From: an uncultured Eubacteriales bacterium
GTDB lineage: Bacteria; Bacillota; Clostridia; Oscillospirales; Acutalibacteraceae
Reading direction: 5' to 3'
Length of the DNA stretch: 64,000 nucleotides
NCBI GenBank assembly: GCA_934725425.1
Contig: CAKVAX010000001.1
Span: forward strand, 124,001 to 188,000
A program made the translations under genes and the position numbers. This document shows positions 32,052 to 39,936 of this stretch, piece by piece. Numbering within the stretch: position 1 is the first letter of the stretch; every line of letters starts with the position of its first letter. Below the pieces are notes generated by a model that was not told the origin of the DNA, did not search any database, and was given only the letters and a program-made list of their open reading frames with translations.

Positions 32052-32840
32052 GTGGCTAATATAAATAAAAATAATGTTCTTGAAATAAAAAATTTATTCC
32101 TAAATTATCATTCTGCATCAAGTGAAACTTTAGCCATAGAAAACATGAGTTTTGATGTTTATCAAAATGAATTTGTTACGATTGTTGGTCCCAGCGGATG
32201 TGGAAAAAGCACGTTTTTATCGGTGGTTTCAGGGCTTATTAAACCTTCCGGCGGGAATGTAATTATAAATTCAAAAAATAACAGTCCTCAAACCGTTGGC
32301 TATATGTTTCAGCAAGATTGTTTGTTTCCTTGGAAAACAATAAAGCAAAATGTTTTACTTGGCCTTGAAATTAAGAATATTAAAAATGAAAATTCTGAAA
32401 AATACGCACTTGATTTGATAGAAAAATATGGATTGGGAAAGTTTTTAAATTATTATCCTTCTCAGCTGTCGGGAGGAATGCGGCAAAAAGCAGCGCTTAT
32501 AAGGACTCTTGCGTTAAATCCCGAGATTCTGCTTCTGGATGAGCCTTTTTCTGCTTTGGATTATCAGACTCGAATAAATATCTCACAAGAAATATGTGAA
32601 ATTATTAAAAATGAGAAAAAAACAGCTGTGCTGGTAACTCACGATATATCGGAAGCCGTCAGCCTTTCGGATAGAGTAATAATATTTTCTTCGCGCCCAA
32701 GTAAAGTAAAGAAAATTTTGAATATAAATTTTAGCAACCCTAATCTCTCTTTCCATGAAAAAAGAAAAGATAAAAAATTTAATGAGTATTTTGATGTTAT
32801 TTGGAGTGAACTGGCAAATGAAGAAGCTAAAAATAAATGA
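32052..32840 (+). CDS. ABC importer ATP-binding protein, SsuB/TauB type
   Basis: A 262-residue ATPase. Walker A GPSGCGKST is near residue 46, the Q loop FQQDCLFPW near 95, the signature LSGGMRQKAALIRTLA near 145, Walker B LLLDEPFSALD near 165 and the switch histidine in VTHDISEAV near 200. The order and the CLFPW Q loop fit the nitrate/sulfonate/taurine group. It starts at GTG behind AAAGGAG and overlaps the permease gene by 23 bases. Confidence 0.93.
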   Translation: MANINKNNVLEIKNLFLNYHSASSETLAIENMSFDVYQNEFVTIVGPSGCGKSTFLSVVSGLIKPSGGNVIINSKNNSPQTVGYMFQQDCLFPWKTIKQNVLLGLEIKNIKNENSEKYALDLIEKYGLGKFLNYYPSQLSGGMRQKAALIRTLALNPEILLLDEPFSALDYQTRINISQEICEIIKNEKKTAVLVTHDISEAVSLSDRVIIFSSRPSKVKKILNINFSNPNLSFHEKRKDKKFNEYFDVIWSELANEEAKNK

Positions 32841-33639
32841 AAAAAATTATACAGATGAACATAAAAAATATATAAAAAAGCTAAAATTAAAATCCTTGCA
32901 AGTGCGTTTAACTCAAATAGGGATATTATTATTTTCTGTTATTTTGTGGGAAACAGCTGCACAGCTAAAGTGGATAGACGCTTTTATTTTCAGTTCTCCG
33001 TCAAGAGTTTTTCGTACTGCTGTTGCGCTTATAAATTCTAATAACCTATGGAACAATGTATTTTATACTCTCTGCGAAACAATGTCCGGGTTTATTTTAG
33101 GAACCGTTTTAGGCATTGCTTTTGCGATTTTAATATGGTGTTCTAATTTTATTTTTAAAGTGAGCGAGCCTTACCTTGTGGTTTTTAATGCCCTCCCTAA
33201 GGTGGCGTTGGGTCCAATTATTATCGTGTGGATGGGCTCCGGTATAACTTCAATAATTATAATGGCGCTCTTGGTTTCTGTGGTGGTGTCTACGATTAAT
33301 ATTTTATCGGGATTTCAAAATGTTGAGAGAGATAAAATATTTTTATTGAAATCTTTTGGCGCAAATAAAGTTCAAATACTTTGGAATTTAATTCTTCCCT
33401 CTAATATTTCAACGATAATGTCTACGCTTAAAATTAACGTAGGTATGTCTTTAATAGGGGTGATTACAGGAGAATTTTTGGTTTCTTCCAAAGGAATAGG
33501 CTATCTGATAGTATACGGAGGCCAAGTATTCAAGCTTGATCTTGTCATGGCAGGAATATTTGTTTTGCTTATTATCGCGGCTGCTATTTACTTGATAGTA
33601 GCGAAATTTGAAAATATTTATTTAAAAAATAAAAAATGA
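32818..33639 (+). CDS. ABC importer permease, SsuC type
   Basis: A 273-residue membrane protein with a charged cytoplasmic N-terminus of about 35 residues and about six membrane helices. The BPD_transp_1 (EAA-like) loop near residue 190 reads FGANKVQILWNLILP. The ATG at 32818 follows GGAGTGA; the frame continues upstream inside the ATPase gene without a better start. It should pair with the ATPase and the binding lipoprotein encoded just before it to import the same unknown solute. Confidence 0.9.
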   Translation: MKKLKINEKNYTDEHKKYIKKLKLKSLQVRLTQIGILLFSVILWETAAQLKWIDAFIFSSPSRVFRTAVALINSNNLWNNVFYTLCETMSGFILGTVLGIAFAILIWCSNFIFKVSEPYLVVFNALPKVALGPIIIVWMGSGITSIIIMALLVSVVVSTINILSGFQNVERDKIFLLKSFGANKVQILWNLILPSNISTIMSTLKINVGMSLIGVITGEFLVSSKGIGYLIVYGGQVFKLDLVMAGIFVLLIIAAAIYLIVAKFENIYLKNKK

Positions 33640-33739
33640 AATATTAGTGTCAATCACTTTTAGGATGTATATATCATATTATGTAAATGCGTAAACAATG
33701 TAATAAGCGCAAATAACAACGAAGGATTGGTATGATTTT

Positions 33740-33946
33740 ATGAACGATTTTGTTAAAGATACTTTAATGAGTCAGTATGGTATAAGTCCTTTGCCCAGCG
33801 ACCCGGTGGTAGCAATGGCTTATGTACCGTTTCAGGTGGCTGATAGTGTATATAGTGCTGAGCAAGGCCTCAATTCGGGTACAATGTTTCCGGAGCTTAA
33901 TAAACCTTTTGAAGGGGAAACTGTGGAGGGTAATAATGATGAATGA
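33740..33946 (+). CDS. cotJA: Spore coat protein CotJA
   Basis: A 68-residue CotJA. The family core LPSDPVVAMAYVPFQ followed by a GTMFPELNKPF segment is intact. CotJA is a small inner-coat protein deposited with CotJC during sporulation under mother-cell control. It is the first gene of cotJABC. I looked for a sigma-E promoter in the preceding 100 bases, but element spacing did not fit convincingly. Confidence 0.92.
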   Translation: MNDFVKDTLMSQYGISPLPSDPVVAMAYVPFQVADSVYSAEQGLNSGTMFPELNKPFEGETVEGNNDE

Positions 33947-34199
33947 ACGTGAAATGATGATGAGACGTATAGCAACTTTGGACTTCGCCATAGTTGAACT
34001 CAATTTATATATGGATACTCACCCCAATGATACTGAAGTGAATTCGAAATTAAATGATTATAAGGAAAAAAGTGATGAATTAAAAAGAGAATATCAAGAG
34101 AAATACGGTCCTATAACGTCTAAAACGATAGAAGATAACCGATATGGCTGGATAGCGGATCCGTGGCCTTGGAATAATTCTGAAGGCGGTGAAGAATAA
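33936..34199 (+). CDS. cotJB: Spore coat protein CotJB
   Basis: An 87-residue CotJB. Conserved features are RRIATLDFAIVELNLYMDTHP, then EKYGPIT and the C-terminal WIADPWPW. It overlaps cotJA by 11 bases and its stop shares bases with the cotJC start (TAATG). Either of the adjacent ATGs at 33936 and 33939 could be used behind GGAGGG. CotJB is required with CotJA and CotJC for that coat sub-assembly; its activity is unknown. Confidence 0.92.
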   Translation: MMNEREMMMRRIATLDFAIVELNLYMDTHPNDTEVNSKLNDYKEKSDELKREYQEKYGPITSKTIEDNRYGWIADPWPWNNSEGGEE

Positions 34200-34741
34200 T
34201 GTGGGTTTATGAAAAAAAATTACAATATCCGGTTAACATAAAAAATCCTAATCCCGCGCTCGCTAAAATGATAATAACTCAATACGGCGGACCGGACGGA
34301 GAACTCGGAGCCTCACTTAGATATTTGAGTCAAAGATTTTCGATGCCATACCCTGAACTCAAGGCAATATTGACAGATGTAGGGACCGAGGAACTCGGGC
34401 ATCTTGAAATGATTGGCGCTATAGTTTATCAACTTACGAAGAATTTAACTCCGGAAGAAATTGAGAAAAATGGTTTTTCCGATTATTTTGTGGATCATAC
34501 TACAGGTATATATCCTACTTCTGCCAGTGGTCAATCTTATACAGCTGCAAGTATGCAAGTGAAGGGCGACCCGATAACTGATTTGCATGAGGATTTAGCA
34601 GCAGAACAAAAAGCCAGAAGTACATATGACAATATTTTAAGGTTTTGCGATGACCCTGATGTAAAAGACCCTATAAGATTTTTGCGCGCCAGAGAAGTCG
34701 TTCACTACCAACGTTTCGGTGAACCGAACAGTATAGATTGA
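34199..34741 (+). CDS. cotJC: Spore coat protein CotJC, manganese-catalase family
   Basis: A 180-residue CotJC related to manganese catalases. The ferritin-like four-helix core shows DVGTEELGHLEMIGA and LHEDLAAEQKARSTYD, which provide the glutamate/histidine metal ligands, and AREVVHYQRFGE near the end. It is about ten residues shorter at the C-terminus than usual. The family protects spores from peroxide, plausible for an anaerobe. It ends the cotJ operon. Confidence 0.94.
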   Translation: MWVYEKKLQYPVNIKNPNPALAKMIITQYGGPDGELGASLRYLSQRFSMPYPELKAILTDVGTEELGHLEMIGAIVYQLTKNLTPEEIEKNGFSDYFVDHTTGIYPTSASGQSYTAASMQVKGDPITDLHEDLAAEQKARSTYDNILRFCDDPDVKDPIRFLRAREVVHYQRFGEPNSID

Positions 34742-34776
34742 AGTTATTGTTGAAATTGAATTATGGATATTTTAGA

Positions 34777-34805
34777 TTGACTAAATGCTAAAATTATGGT
34801 AATGT
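34777..34805 (+). promoter_or_regulatory. Promoter of the secreted-protein gene at 34829
   Basis: TTGACT (34777-34782), a 17-base spacer and TAATGT (34800-34805) with TGG before it; about 20 bases from the start codon. Confidence 0.55.
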
Positions 34806-34828
34806 AAAGTTGAGGTGAAAAAATTAAT

Positions 34829-35878
34829 ATGAAGAAATGTTTAAAAGCAGTATTAGTAGCTTCGGGGGCAGTAATGTTTTTAAGAGGACTGTCCGTACAA
34901 GCTATGGAGCCTTTCGAAAGAGATTCTAAAAAATTAAAACTTGAAACAAATATAACTACGAATAACTCTGAAGAGGATTTAAGAGTTAATATTTCTGACC
35001 ATAATGAAATTAGTACAGGAATTAAAAAAGAGCCTTCTGCCGCGGAAAAATTAAAGAAAGAACAAAAGCTTCACGAGTGTAGAAAAAAATTTTATTATAA
35101 ATTCGGCCTTTATGTGACGCCTTTTAAAACTCTTTCTGCGCAGCTTAGTTGTATATGGTGCGAGGTGGGTGATAAGTTTTCTTTTGATACTCCGTTTGGA
35201 AGGGTGAATTGCGAAAAAAGAGAGGGAAGGGACGGTGATAATTATTATATTAACCCAGGTGAAGAAGGTACTAAATATAGGGACATTGTTAGAGTTGTTA
35301 ACAAAATGATAAAAAGACATTCCAAAGGAAGTATATTTTATGCTAGAAAAATAAAATATAAAATATCCAACACTATTTTGAATTATATAAGTATGCCTGC
35401 CGATGAACGAATAAGAACTTTGCAAGAATTTGGAGAAATAAGATTCAATGAAGTGACTGATATTACCGGTTGTTCTCCTACGGAACAAAAAAAATCAATA
35501 GCAGCGGATGCATTGATATTTTCAAAAGATGAGCGCAACGCTTTAAACGCTTTAGCGGTTCTTAGTGCTTTAATGATGTTATCTGAACCGGCCAGAAATC
35601 AAATGGGCGGAAAATACGAAAGAGCCGCTATCAGGGAATGGAGAGATGATCCCGATCCTATGTCAATGGAAAAAATTTTTGATAACGACACGTTTAGAGG
35701 CGAAGAGATATATAATGCTAAATATAAAATGTCTTTACCGGGTGGTAAAAGACGAGTTAACGATTTGGTTCACAACCGAACTGATGATAAAGTCCAAAAA
35801 GAAACTTTCGAGTCTCTAAATAAGAGCATCTCATTTAATGTAGATTGCGATGCAGATGTGGTTCACCAAAGTAAATAG
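34829..35878 (+). CDS. Unrecognised secreted protein
   Basis: A 349-residue protein with a typical Sec signal peptide (basic KK, hydrophobic 6-20, then SVQA at about residue 25). The mature part is hydrophilic, with cysteines in LSCIWCEVGDKF, VNCEKREG and DITGC, and a helical hydrophobic stretch near residues 233-250 (LNALAVLSALMMLSEP). Homology is not recognised. No lipobox, LPXTG, SH3 or SLH motif is visible, so it is probably released or held in the wall by unknown means. It opens a short accessory island with a candidate small RNA and a recombinase. Confidence 0.55.
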   Translation: MKKCLKAVLVASGAVMFLRGLSVQAMEPFERDSKKLKLETNITTNNSEEDLRVNISDHNEISTGIKKEPSAAEKLKKEQKLHECRKKFYYKFGLYVTPFKTLSAQLSCIWCEVGDKFSFDTPFGRVNCEKREGRDGDNYYINPGEEGTKYRDIVRVVNKMIKRHSKGSIFYARKIKYKISNTILNYISMPADERIRTLQEFGEIRFNEVTDITGCSPTEQKKSIAADALIFSKDERNALNALAVLSALMMLSEPARNQMGGKYERAAIREWRDDPDPMSMEKIFDNDTFRGEEIYNAKYKMSLPGGKRRVNDLVHNRTDDKVQKETFESLNKSISFNVDCDADVVHQSK

Positions 35879-35966
35879 CCGAAAATAGCAATGAATTGAA
35901 TTTATTATATTCTAGTCTTTAATCGCGCAGTTTCCTAAAATAAAGTATTTTTTCGAATATTTTATG

Positions 35967-35995
35967 TTGACGGAATTCCAAATGTGTGTTAATTT
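35967..35995 (+). promoter_or_regulatory. Promoter of a candidate small RNA
   Basis: TTGACG (35967-35972), a 17-base spacer and TAATTT (35990-35995) with TGT just before. No ORF follows before the terminator at 36110. Confidence 0.58.
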
Positions 35996-36001
35996 AAAAT
36001 A

Positions 36002-36140
36002 GAAGTGTAATTTTTTCATTAAACATTTGAGAATAGCGTTATCGGCTAAAGTTTCGGTAATGCTCTCGGGTGTGTATGCGGGAAAGCTGAAAAATATTAA
36101 ATGAGTAAATAGCTGTGAATGAAATTCACGGCTATTTTTA
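36002..36140 (+). ncRNA. Candidate free-standing small RNA of about 135 bases
   Basis: Between a promoter and an intrinsic terminator lies a GC-enriched stretch without an ORF. A 10-pair hairpin (36035-36044 with 36055-36064, loop GCTAAAGTTT, two G-U pairs) is followed by a single-stranded GTGTGTATGCGGGAAAG segment and the terminator stem (36110-36120 with 36124-36134). This is the layout of a trans-acting sRNA. It matches no family I recognise and most of the 358-base gap before the next ORF is accounted for by it. Confidence 0.5.
36110..36140 (+). terminator. Terminator of the candidate small RNA
   Basis: An 11-pair stem with one G-U pair and a GAA loop, then TTTTTATTT. Confidence 0.75.
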
Positions 36141-36236
36141 TTTCTGCTTAAAGCCATGCAAAATGTAAATTAATATTTAATATTTCTGAATCATATATTT
36201 GCGTAGAAATCAAAAATTATACTCGAGGGGACTGTT

Positions 36237-36395
36237 ATGAATCCTAAATACAATACGCAAATTTCTAACATGAATTTTTCCGGAAAAAATTATAGAGTTA
36301 CAAATTCTATTCCAATTTTAAATTTTGATGAAACGCAAAAAATTTGCATAGAGATATCCGAAAAATTAACTAAAATATTAGAAAAATATATTTAA
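36237..36395 (+). CDS. Small ORF upstream of the recombinase
   Basis: A 52-codon ORF with an AGGGGA site before its ATG. The product is hydrophilic with a helical C-terminus (ICIEISEKLTKILEKYI) and no known domain. It ends 20 bases before the recombinase gene and reads the same way, so it is probably co-translated. Its job could be regulatory for the recombinase, such as a directionality factor; that is only a suggestion from position. Confidence 0.5.
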   Translation: MNPKYNTQISNMNFSGKNYRVTNSIPILNFDETQKICIEISEKLTKILEKYI

Positions 36396-36415
36396 ACATT
36401 TTGGAAGTGTTATGA

Positions 36416-37900
36416 ATGTATGACGCGATTTATGCTCGTCAATCAATAGAAAAATCGGATAGCATTTCAATAGAAAGTCAAGTAGAGTTTTGCGAGTATG
36501 AAACAAGAGGCAATAAATATAAAACATACATCGATAAAGGATTCAGTGGCAAAAACACTAATCGGCCTGCATATGAAAAAATGATATCTGATATAAAAAG
36601 CGGAATAATAAGCCGCGTAATTGTATATAAACTGGATAGAATAAGCAGATCTATACTTGACTTTTCTAATATGATGGAAATGTTTCAGAAATACAAGGTT
36701 GAATTTATTTCTTCGACCGAAAAATTTGATACATCTTCACCGATTGGTCGAGCGATGCTAAATATTTGTATAGTATTTGCTCAACTTGAAAGAGAAACTA
36801 TACAAAAGCGCATATCTGATGCTTATTACTCCCGCAGCAAAAAAGGTTTTTATATGGGCGGAAAGATTCCATATGGATTTTCCTTGGAAAAAATAAAAAT
36901 AGATGACGTAAAAACTTCGAAATATGTGCCCGTGGAAAAAGAAATAAGTCACATAAAATTTATGTATTCTATATATTCAAATCCCAGTAAAACGCTTGGT
37001 GACGTTATTAGATATTTTAAAGAAAACGATATAAAAAATGCTCGTGGGAATGCTTGGAGAACTGCAAGAATAAGCGAAATTCTAAAGAGGCCGATATATG
37101 TAAAAGCTGATAAAAAAATATATGATTTTTATAAAAATCAAGGAGTTTCGATAATAAATGACGAAAAAGATTTTACGGGAGAGAATGCGTGTTATATTTA
37201 TAAAGAGAATGATGATTCAAAATACCTTGTTTTAGCTCCTCATAAGGGCGTGGTAAGTTCATCCGAATGGCTCAGGTGTGCAAAAAAACATATGAAAAAT
37301 AGTAGCATGGCTGTTAATTTGCAAAAAGCTAAAAACACGTGGCTTGCCGGAAAAATCAAGTGCGGAAACTGTGGTTATGCGGCTGTGATAAGAAAGTCTG
37401 GAAAAAAGGAGAGGAGCATCAGATACTTTCTTTGCAGTAAAAAAAATCTTTGCAAAGGGTGCGTTGGCTGTGGAGCAATAAGGGCCGATGATTTGGAATC
37501 ATTTATATTTCAAAGTATGTTGAAAAAAATTTCAGATTTTCAGATTTTATATAAAAAGTTGGAAAATAAATCTAAACAAATTAGAATTAAATCAAAAGAA
37601 AAAAAATTAAAAATAGAAAAAGAAATAGAGACACTAGTCGAAAAAATTCCGCTGGCGAACGATGAATTAGTGAAGTACATAAATGAAAAAATAATAAAAT
37701 TAAATTTAGAAAAAGAAAATATCGAAGAAAATTTTTTGGCTTTCCGAAAAAATTTTTCTAAAAGTTTTTTCAATGCAGATAAAAATTATATATTTTTATG
37801 GGAAAAAATGAGTATTGAAGATAAAATTGTATTTGTGGATGCTTTTATAAAAAACATACGAGTTGTTGAAAGTGGTATTGAAATAATTTGGAAAATTTGA
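36416..37900 (+). CDS. Large serine recombinase
   Basis: A 494-residue site-specific recombinase. The resolvase-type catalytic domain (residues about 1-140) shows YARQS with the nucleophile Ser10, and the arginine-rich YKLDRISRS motif near residue 76. A Recombinase domain follows, then a zinc-ribbon with CGNCGY and C-x-x-x-x-C pairs near 325-350. A coiled coil (about 380-440) is typical of large serine integrases. Such enzymes excise or integrate phage, transposons or the developmental skin element. No other mobile-element gene is nearby. A cotJ spore operon lies 1.7 kb upstream. Confidence 0.9.
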   Translation: MYDAIYARQSIEKSDSISIESQVEFCEYETRGNKYKTYIDKGFSGKNTNRPAYEKMISDIKSGIISRVIVYKLDRISRSILDFSNMMEMFQKYKVEFISSTEKFDTSSPIGRAMLNICIVFAQLERETIQKRISDAYYSRSKKGFYMGGKIPYGFSLEKIKIDDVKTSKYVPVEKEISHIKFMYSIYSNPSKTLGDVIRYFKENDIKNARGNAWRTARISEILKRPIYVKADKKIYDFYKNQGVSIINDEKDFTGENACYIYKENDDSKYLVLAPHKGVVSSSEWLRCAKKHMKNSSMAVNLQKAKNTWLAGKIKCGNCGYAAVIRKSGKKERSIRYFLCSKKNLCKGCVGCGAIRADDLESFIFQSMLKKISDFQILYKKLENKSKQIRIKSKEKKLKIEKEIETLVEKIPLANDELVKYINEKIIKLNLEKENIEENFLAFRKNFSKSFFNADKNYIFLWEKMSIEDKIVFVDAFIKNIRVVESGIEIIWKI

Positions 37901-37986
37901 TTACAAAATTTTTAAATTTATTAATATATATTTTATGCAATAATTAGAAATATTTAAAACTTCAGCTAAAAATAATTCTTTAAATA

Positions 37987-38015
37987 TTGAATATAAAAAA
38001 ATTAAAATGTATAAT
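37987..38015 (+). promoter_or_regulatory. Promoter of the WYL-NUDIX gene
   Basis: TTGAAT (37987-37992), a 17-base spacer and TATAAT (38010-38015); about 100 bases of leader follow before the ATG at 38120. Confidence 0.6.
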
Positions 38016-38119
38016 TAAAAAGGAAACCAGAGTTACACTAAAGGGTTGGATAAAAAATAATTCAAAACTTAATAAAATGATTAATTGTGCAAAAATGTAT
38101 AACAGGGAGGAAAATTTAT

Positions 38120-38746
38120 ATGAGTACTGTAACTTTTGAATATGCAAATTGGAATGGTTCCAGAAAATTAACAACTGTGGAGCCTCAAAAAATTATTTTC
38201 GGATTAACTTCGCATATTTCGGAACCGGAATGGCTTTTGGAAGGAATTGACGCTGAAAACGGGGAAAAGAAGCTATTCGTTTTGAAAAATATTCAAAGAT
38301 TCGCCGATGAAAATGTTCAAAGGTTCTTTTGTGTTACAGTATATGTTAAAAATAAAGAAAATAAATTCTTAATGTTACACAACAAAAAATTAAATAAATG
38401 GGTACCTGCCGGCGGGAAAGTGGATAATTGCGAAACTCCGGACGAAGCAGCTGTCAGAGAATGCCTTGAAGAAACGGGAATAAAAATAAAGCTTGTCGGA
38501 GAGACGCCTAATATAGAAGGTGGATTGGTGACTCCGCTCGGTTCACAGTGCAATATTCTTAAGCCCGGTGTTAGAGAGCACGTGGATTTAATTTATTACG
38601 GTGAGCCTGTCGATGATGAGAAACTGAAAATGTCAGAGAGAGAAGCTTTCGATATAGGGTGGTTTTCGATTGAAGAAATTGAAAATTTAGATACTTTTGA
38701 TTCTGTAAAATATTGGTCGAGAAAGATTATTAATAAAGCAAAATAA
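38120..38746 (+). CDS. WYL-like domain fused to NUDIX hydrolase
   Basis: A 208-residue protein. Residues 1-60 (VTFEYANWNGSRKL, IFGLTSH, EPEWLLEGID, KLFVLKNIQRF) resemble the small WYL-type beta domain that senses nucleotide-like ligands. From about residue 73 a NUDIX domain begins; the signature GX5EX7REUXEE is complete in the segment from GKVDNCE to RECLEE near residues 106-126. NUDIX enzymes cleave nucleoside diphosphates linked to another moiety. The combination suggests a hydrolase controlled by a small ligand. The ATG follows AGGGAGG. No substrate can be inferred. Confidence 0.75.
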   Translation: MSTVTFEYANWNGSRKLTTVEPQKIIFGLTSHISEPEWLLEGIDAENGEKKLFVLKNIQRFADENVQRFFCVTVYVKNKENKFLMLHNKKLNKWVPAGGKVDNCETPDEAAVRECLEETGIKIKLVGETPNIEGGLVTPLGSQCNILKPGVREHVDLIYYGEPVDDEKLKMSEREAFDIGWFSIEEIENLDTFDSVKYWSRKIINKAK

Positions 38747-38760
38747 ATCTTAAAATTATT

Positions 38761-38921
38761 TACTTCATCCTATACGTTTCGGTGAAGGGTTGCGGTTATG
38801 CACCGATAGATTGGACAGCAAAAACTTTTATGCTTTCAATCCTTCATTTGATCGTAAAAAGAAGAATTAAACATTATGTATTTGAATTGTATCTTTTCTT
38901 TGTAAGGAAAGGTACTTTTTT
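38761..38921 (+). ncRNA. Structured RNA candidate with alternative pairings and a terminator
   Basis: After the NUDIX gene, CTTCATCC (38763-38770) and CCTTCA (38841-38846) can each pair with GGTGAAGG (38781-38788). A third stem, CGGTG (38780-38784) with CACCG (38801-38805), competes for the same bases. A further hairpin covers 38809-38840. A terminator-type hairpin with a six-base T run closes the unit at 38889-38921. This may be a 3' UTR, a stand-alone RNA or a riboswitch-like element. Family unknown. The rest of the 359-base gap holds only the upstream region of the next gene. Confidence 0.45.
38889..38921 (+). terminator. Terminator after the structured RNA candidate
   Basis: A 10-pair stem with two G-U pairs (38889-38898 with 38906-38915) and a following run of six T. 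Confidence 0.72.
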
Positions 38922-39105
38922 ATTTGAAGATATGTTTCGAAATCGGTCGAAATAAAGCACAATCGATAAAATTATTAAATTATAACAAAATTAAAATTAC
39001 AAAAAAATTGATTTCTTGATTTTTGCCAGTATATATTTTGACATTTAAATGCTAAGATATAAATATAAGATAAAATTTTGAGGAAGGAACGTTGAAGATC
39101 GCATT

Positions 39106-39846
39106 ATGTGGAAGAAAATTGTTAAGGTGTTTATAGCGGCGGCTATTATTGTTGGTGCAAAAAATTATGTTGGAGCGGTTAATCCTAATGTTGATAACCA
39201 TTGTACAGCTGGATCTGAATTAAGAAATTCTCAGTGTGTTGTTGATGTCTCGAGTTTACGGCTTTTTAAAGTGTTGTTTAATGGTGGCTCCATTTGGAAG
39301 GATGAATTTTTACAAAAATTCTTTGGTTATTGTTACGACAGAGTTATTGAAGTTGACAAAATGATTGATAGAAAGATACTTTGGGATAAGGAAGGCAGTT
39401 TTAACATATATAGTTTTCTTGATTTGAGGAACGGAATTTTTAGATCGAATGAAAGAGTTGGGTTACTTTTCTACGATAAATCGCCCTATAAATTTTCTTC
39501 GGGATCTCCCATGAAGTATGACGTTATAGGTGTTAGATTGCCCGATGACATCAATGTTGAGCACGGAAAAGAGTATTTCCCGGGAGAGGAAGATTTTATA
39601 GATAAATTTGTTGAGGAACATATGTTTACGAAACCTTACGCACGCATTTCAAACGATAGGTGGATGGTGTTCTTTACGTTAGATTTTTATAAAAATCATC
39701 CCGGATTGGACGAGGTCAATTGTTTTGAAAAGGGCTTTAATAGGATGCTTGGCTTGTTGTATGAGAAAAAATATGGTAATTTGTCAATGAGTTTGTTTTA
39801 TAAACATAATGAAATTAATCCAGAAACAAAAAAGGAGCTTATTTAA
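39106..39846 (+). CDS. Unrecognised secreted protein
   Basis: A 246-residue protein with a signal peptide (WKKIVKVFIAAAIIVGAKNYVGA, cleaved at about residue 25). The mature part has two cysteines close to the N-terminus (about 31 and 42) and two later (near 84 and 217), and is rich in aromatic residues and charged loops. No family is recognised. The only strong ribosome-binding sequence (AGGAAGGA) lies 17 bases upstream of the ATG, unusually far. It resembles the gene at 34829 in size class and export but not in sequence that I can see. Confidence 0.5.
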   Translation: MWKKIVKVFIAAAIIVGAKNYVGAVNPNVDNHCTAGSELRNSQCVVDVSSLRLFKVLFNGGSIWKDEFLQKFFGYCYDRVIEVDKMIDRKILWDKEGSFNIYSFLDLRNGIFRSNERVGLLFYDKSPYKFSSGSPMKYDVIGVRLPDDINVEHGKEYFPGEEDFIDKFVEEHMFTKPYARISNDRWMVFFTLDFYKNHPGLDEVNCFEKGFNRMLGLLYEKKYGNLSMSLFYKHNEINPETKKELI

Positions 39847-39858
39847 AAGCTTCTTTTT
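39834..39858 (+). terminator. Terminator at the 3' end of the secreted-protein gene
   Basis: A 7-pair stem (39834-39840 with 39847-39853) overlapping the stop codon, followed by TTTTTT. Confidence 0.6.
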
Positions 39859-39861
39859 TAT

Positions 39862-39893
39862 GCAAAAAATATCCCTTTGAAAATTCAAAGGGA
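39862..39893 (-). terminator. Terminator of the ireB operon
   Basis: On the minus strand a perfect 10-base stem (39872-39881 with 39884-39893) with a two-base apex is followed by a T-rich tail. Confidence 0.7.
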
Positions 39894-39936
39894 ATTATAA
39901 TTAACAGTAAACTTTAAATAAAAACAGATAATTACT

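Noticed and set aside
33640..33739. A sigma-E promoter for cotJABC
   Set aside because: A TCATATT and a TAAACAAT look alike to the -35 and -10 elements, but they are only 11 bases apart, too close for sigma-E.
35912..36157. An 81-codon minus-strand ORF in the gap after the secreted-protein gene
   Set aside because: It runs across the promoter and terminator of the small RNA candidate, has no ribosome site and reads as unusual composition; a chance ORF is more likely.
38761..38850. A degenerate tRNA
   Set aside because: TTCAATCC recalls a T-arm, but acceptor and anticodon arms cannot be drawn.
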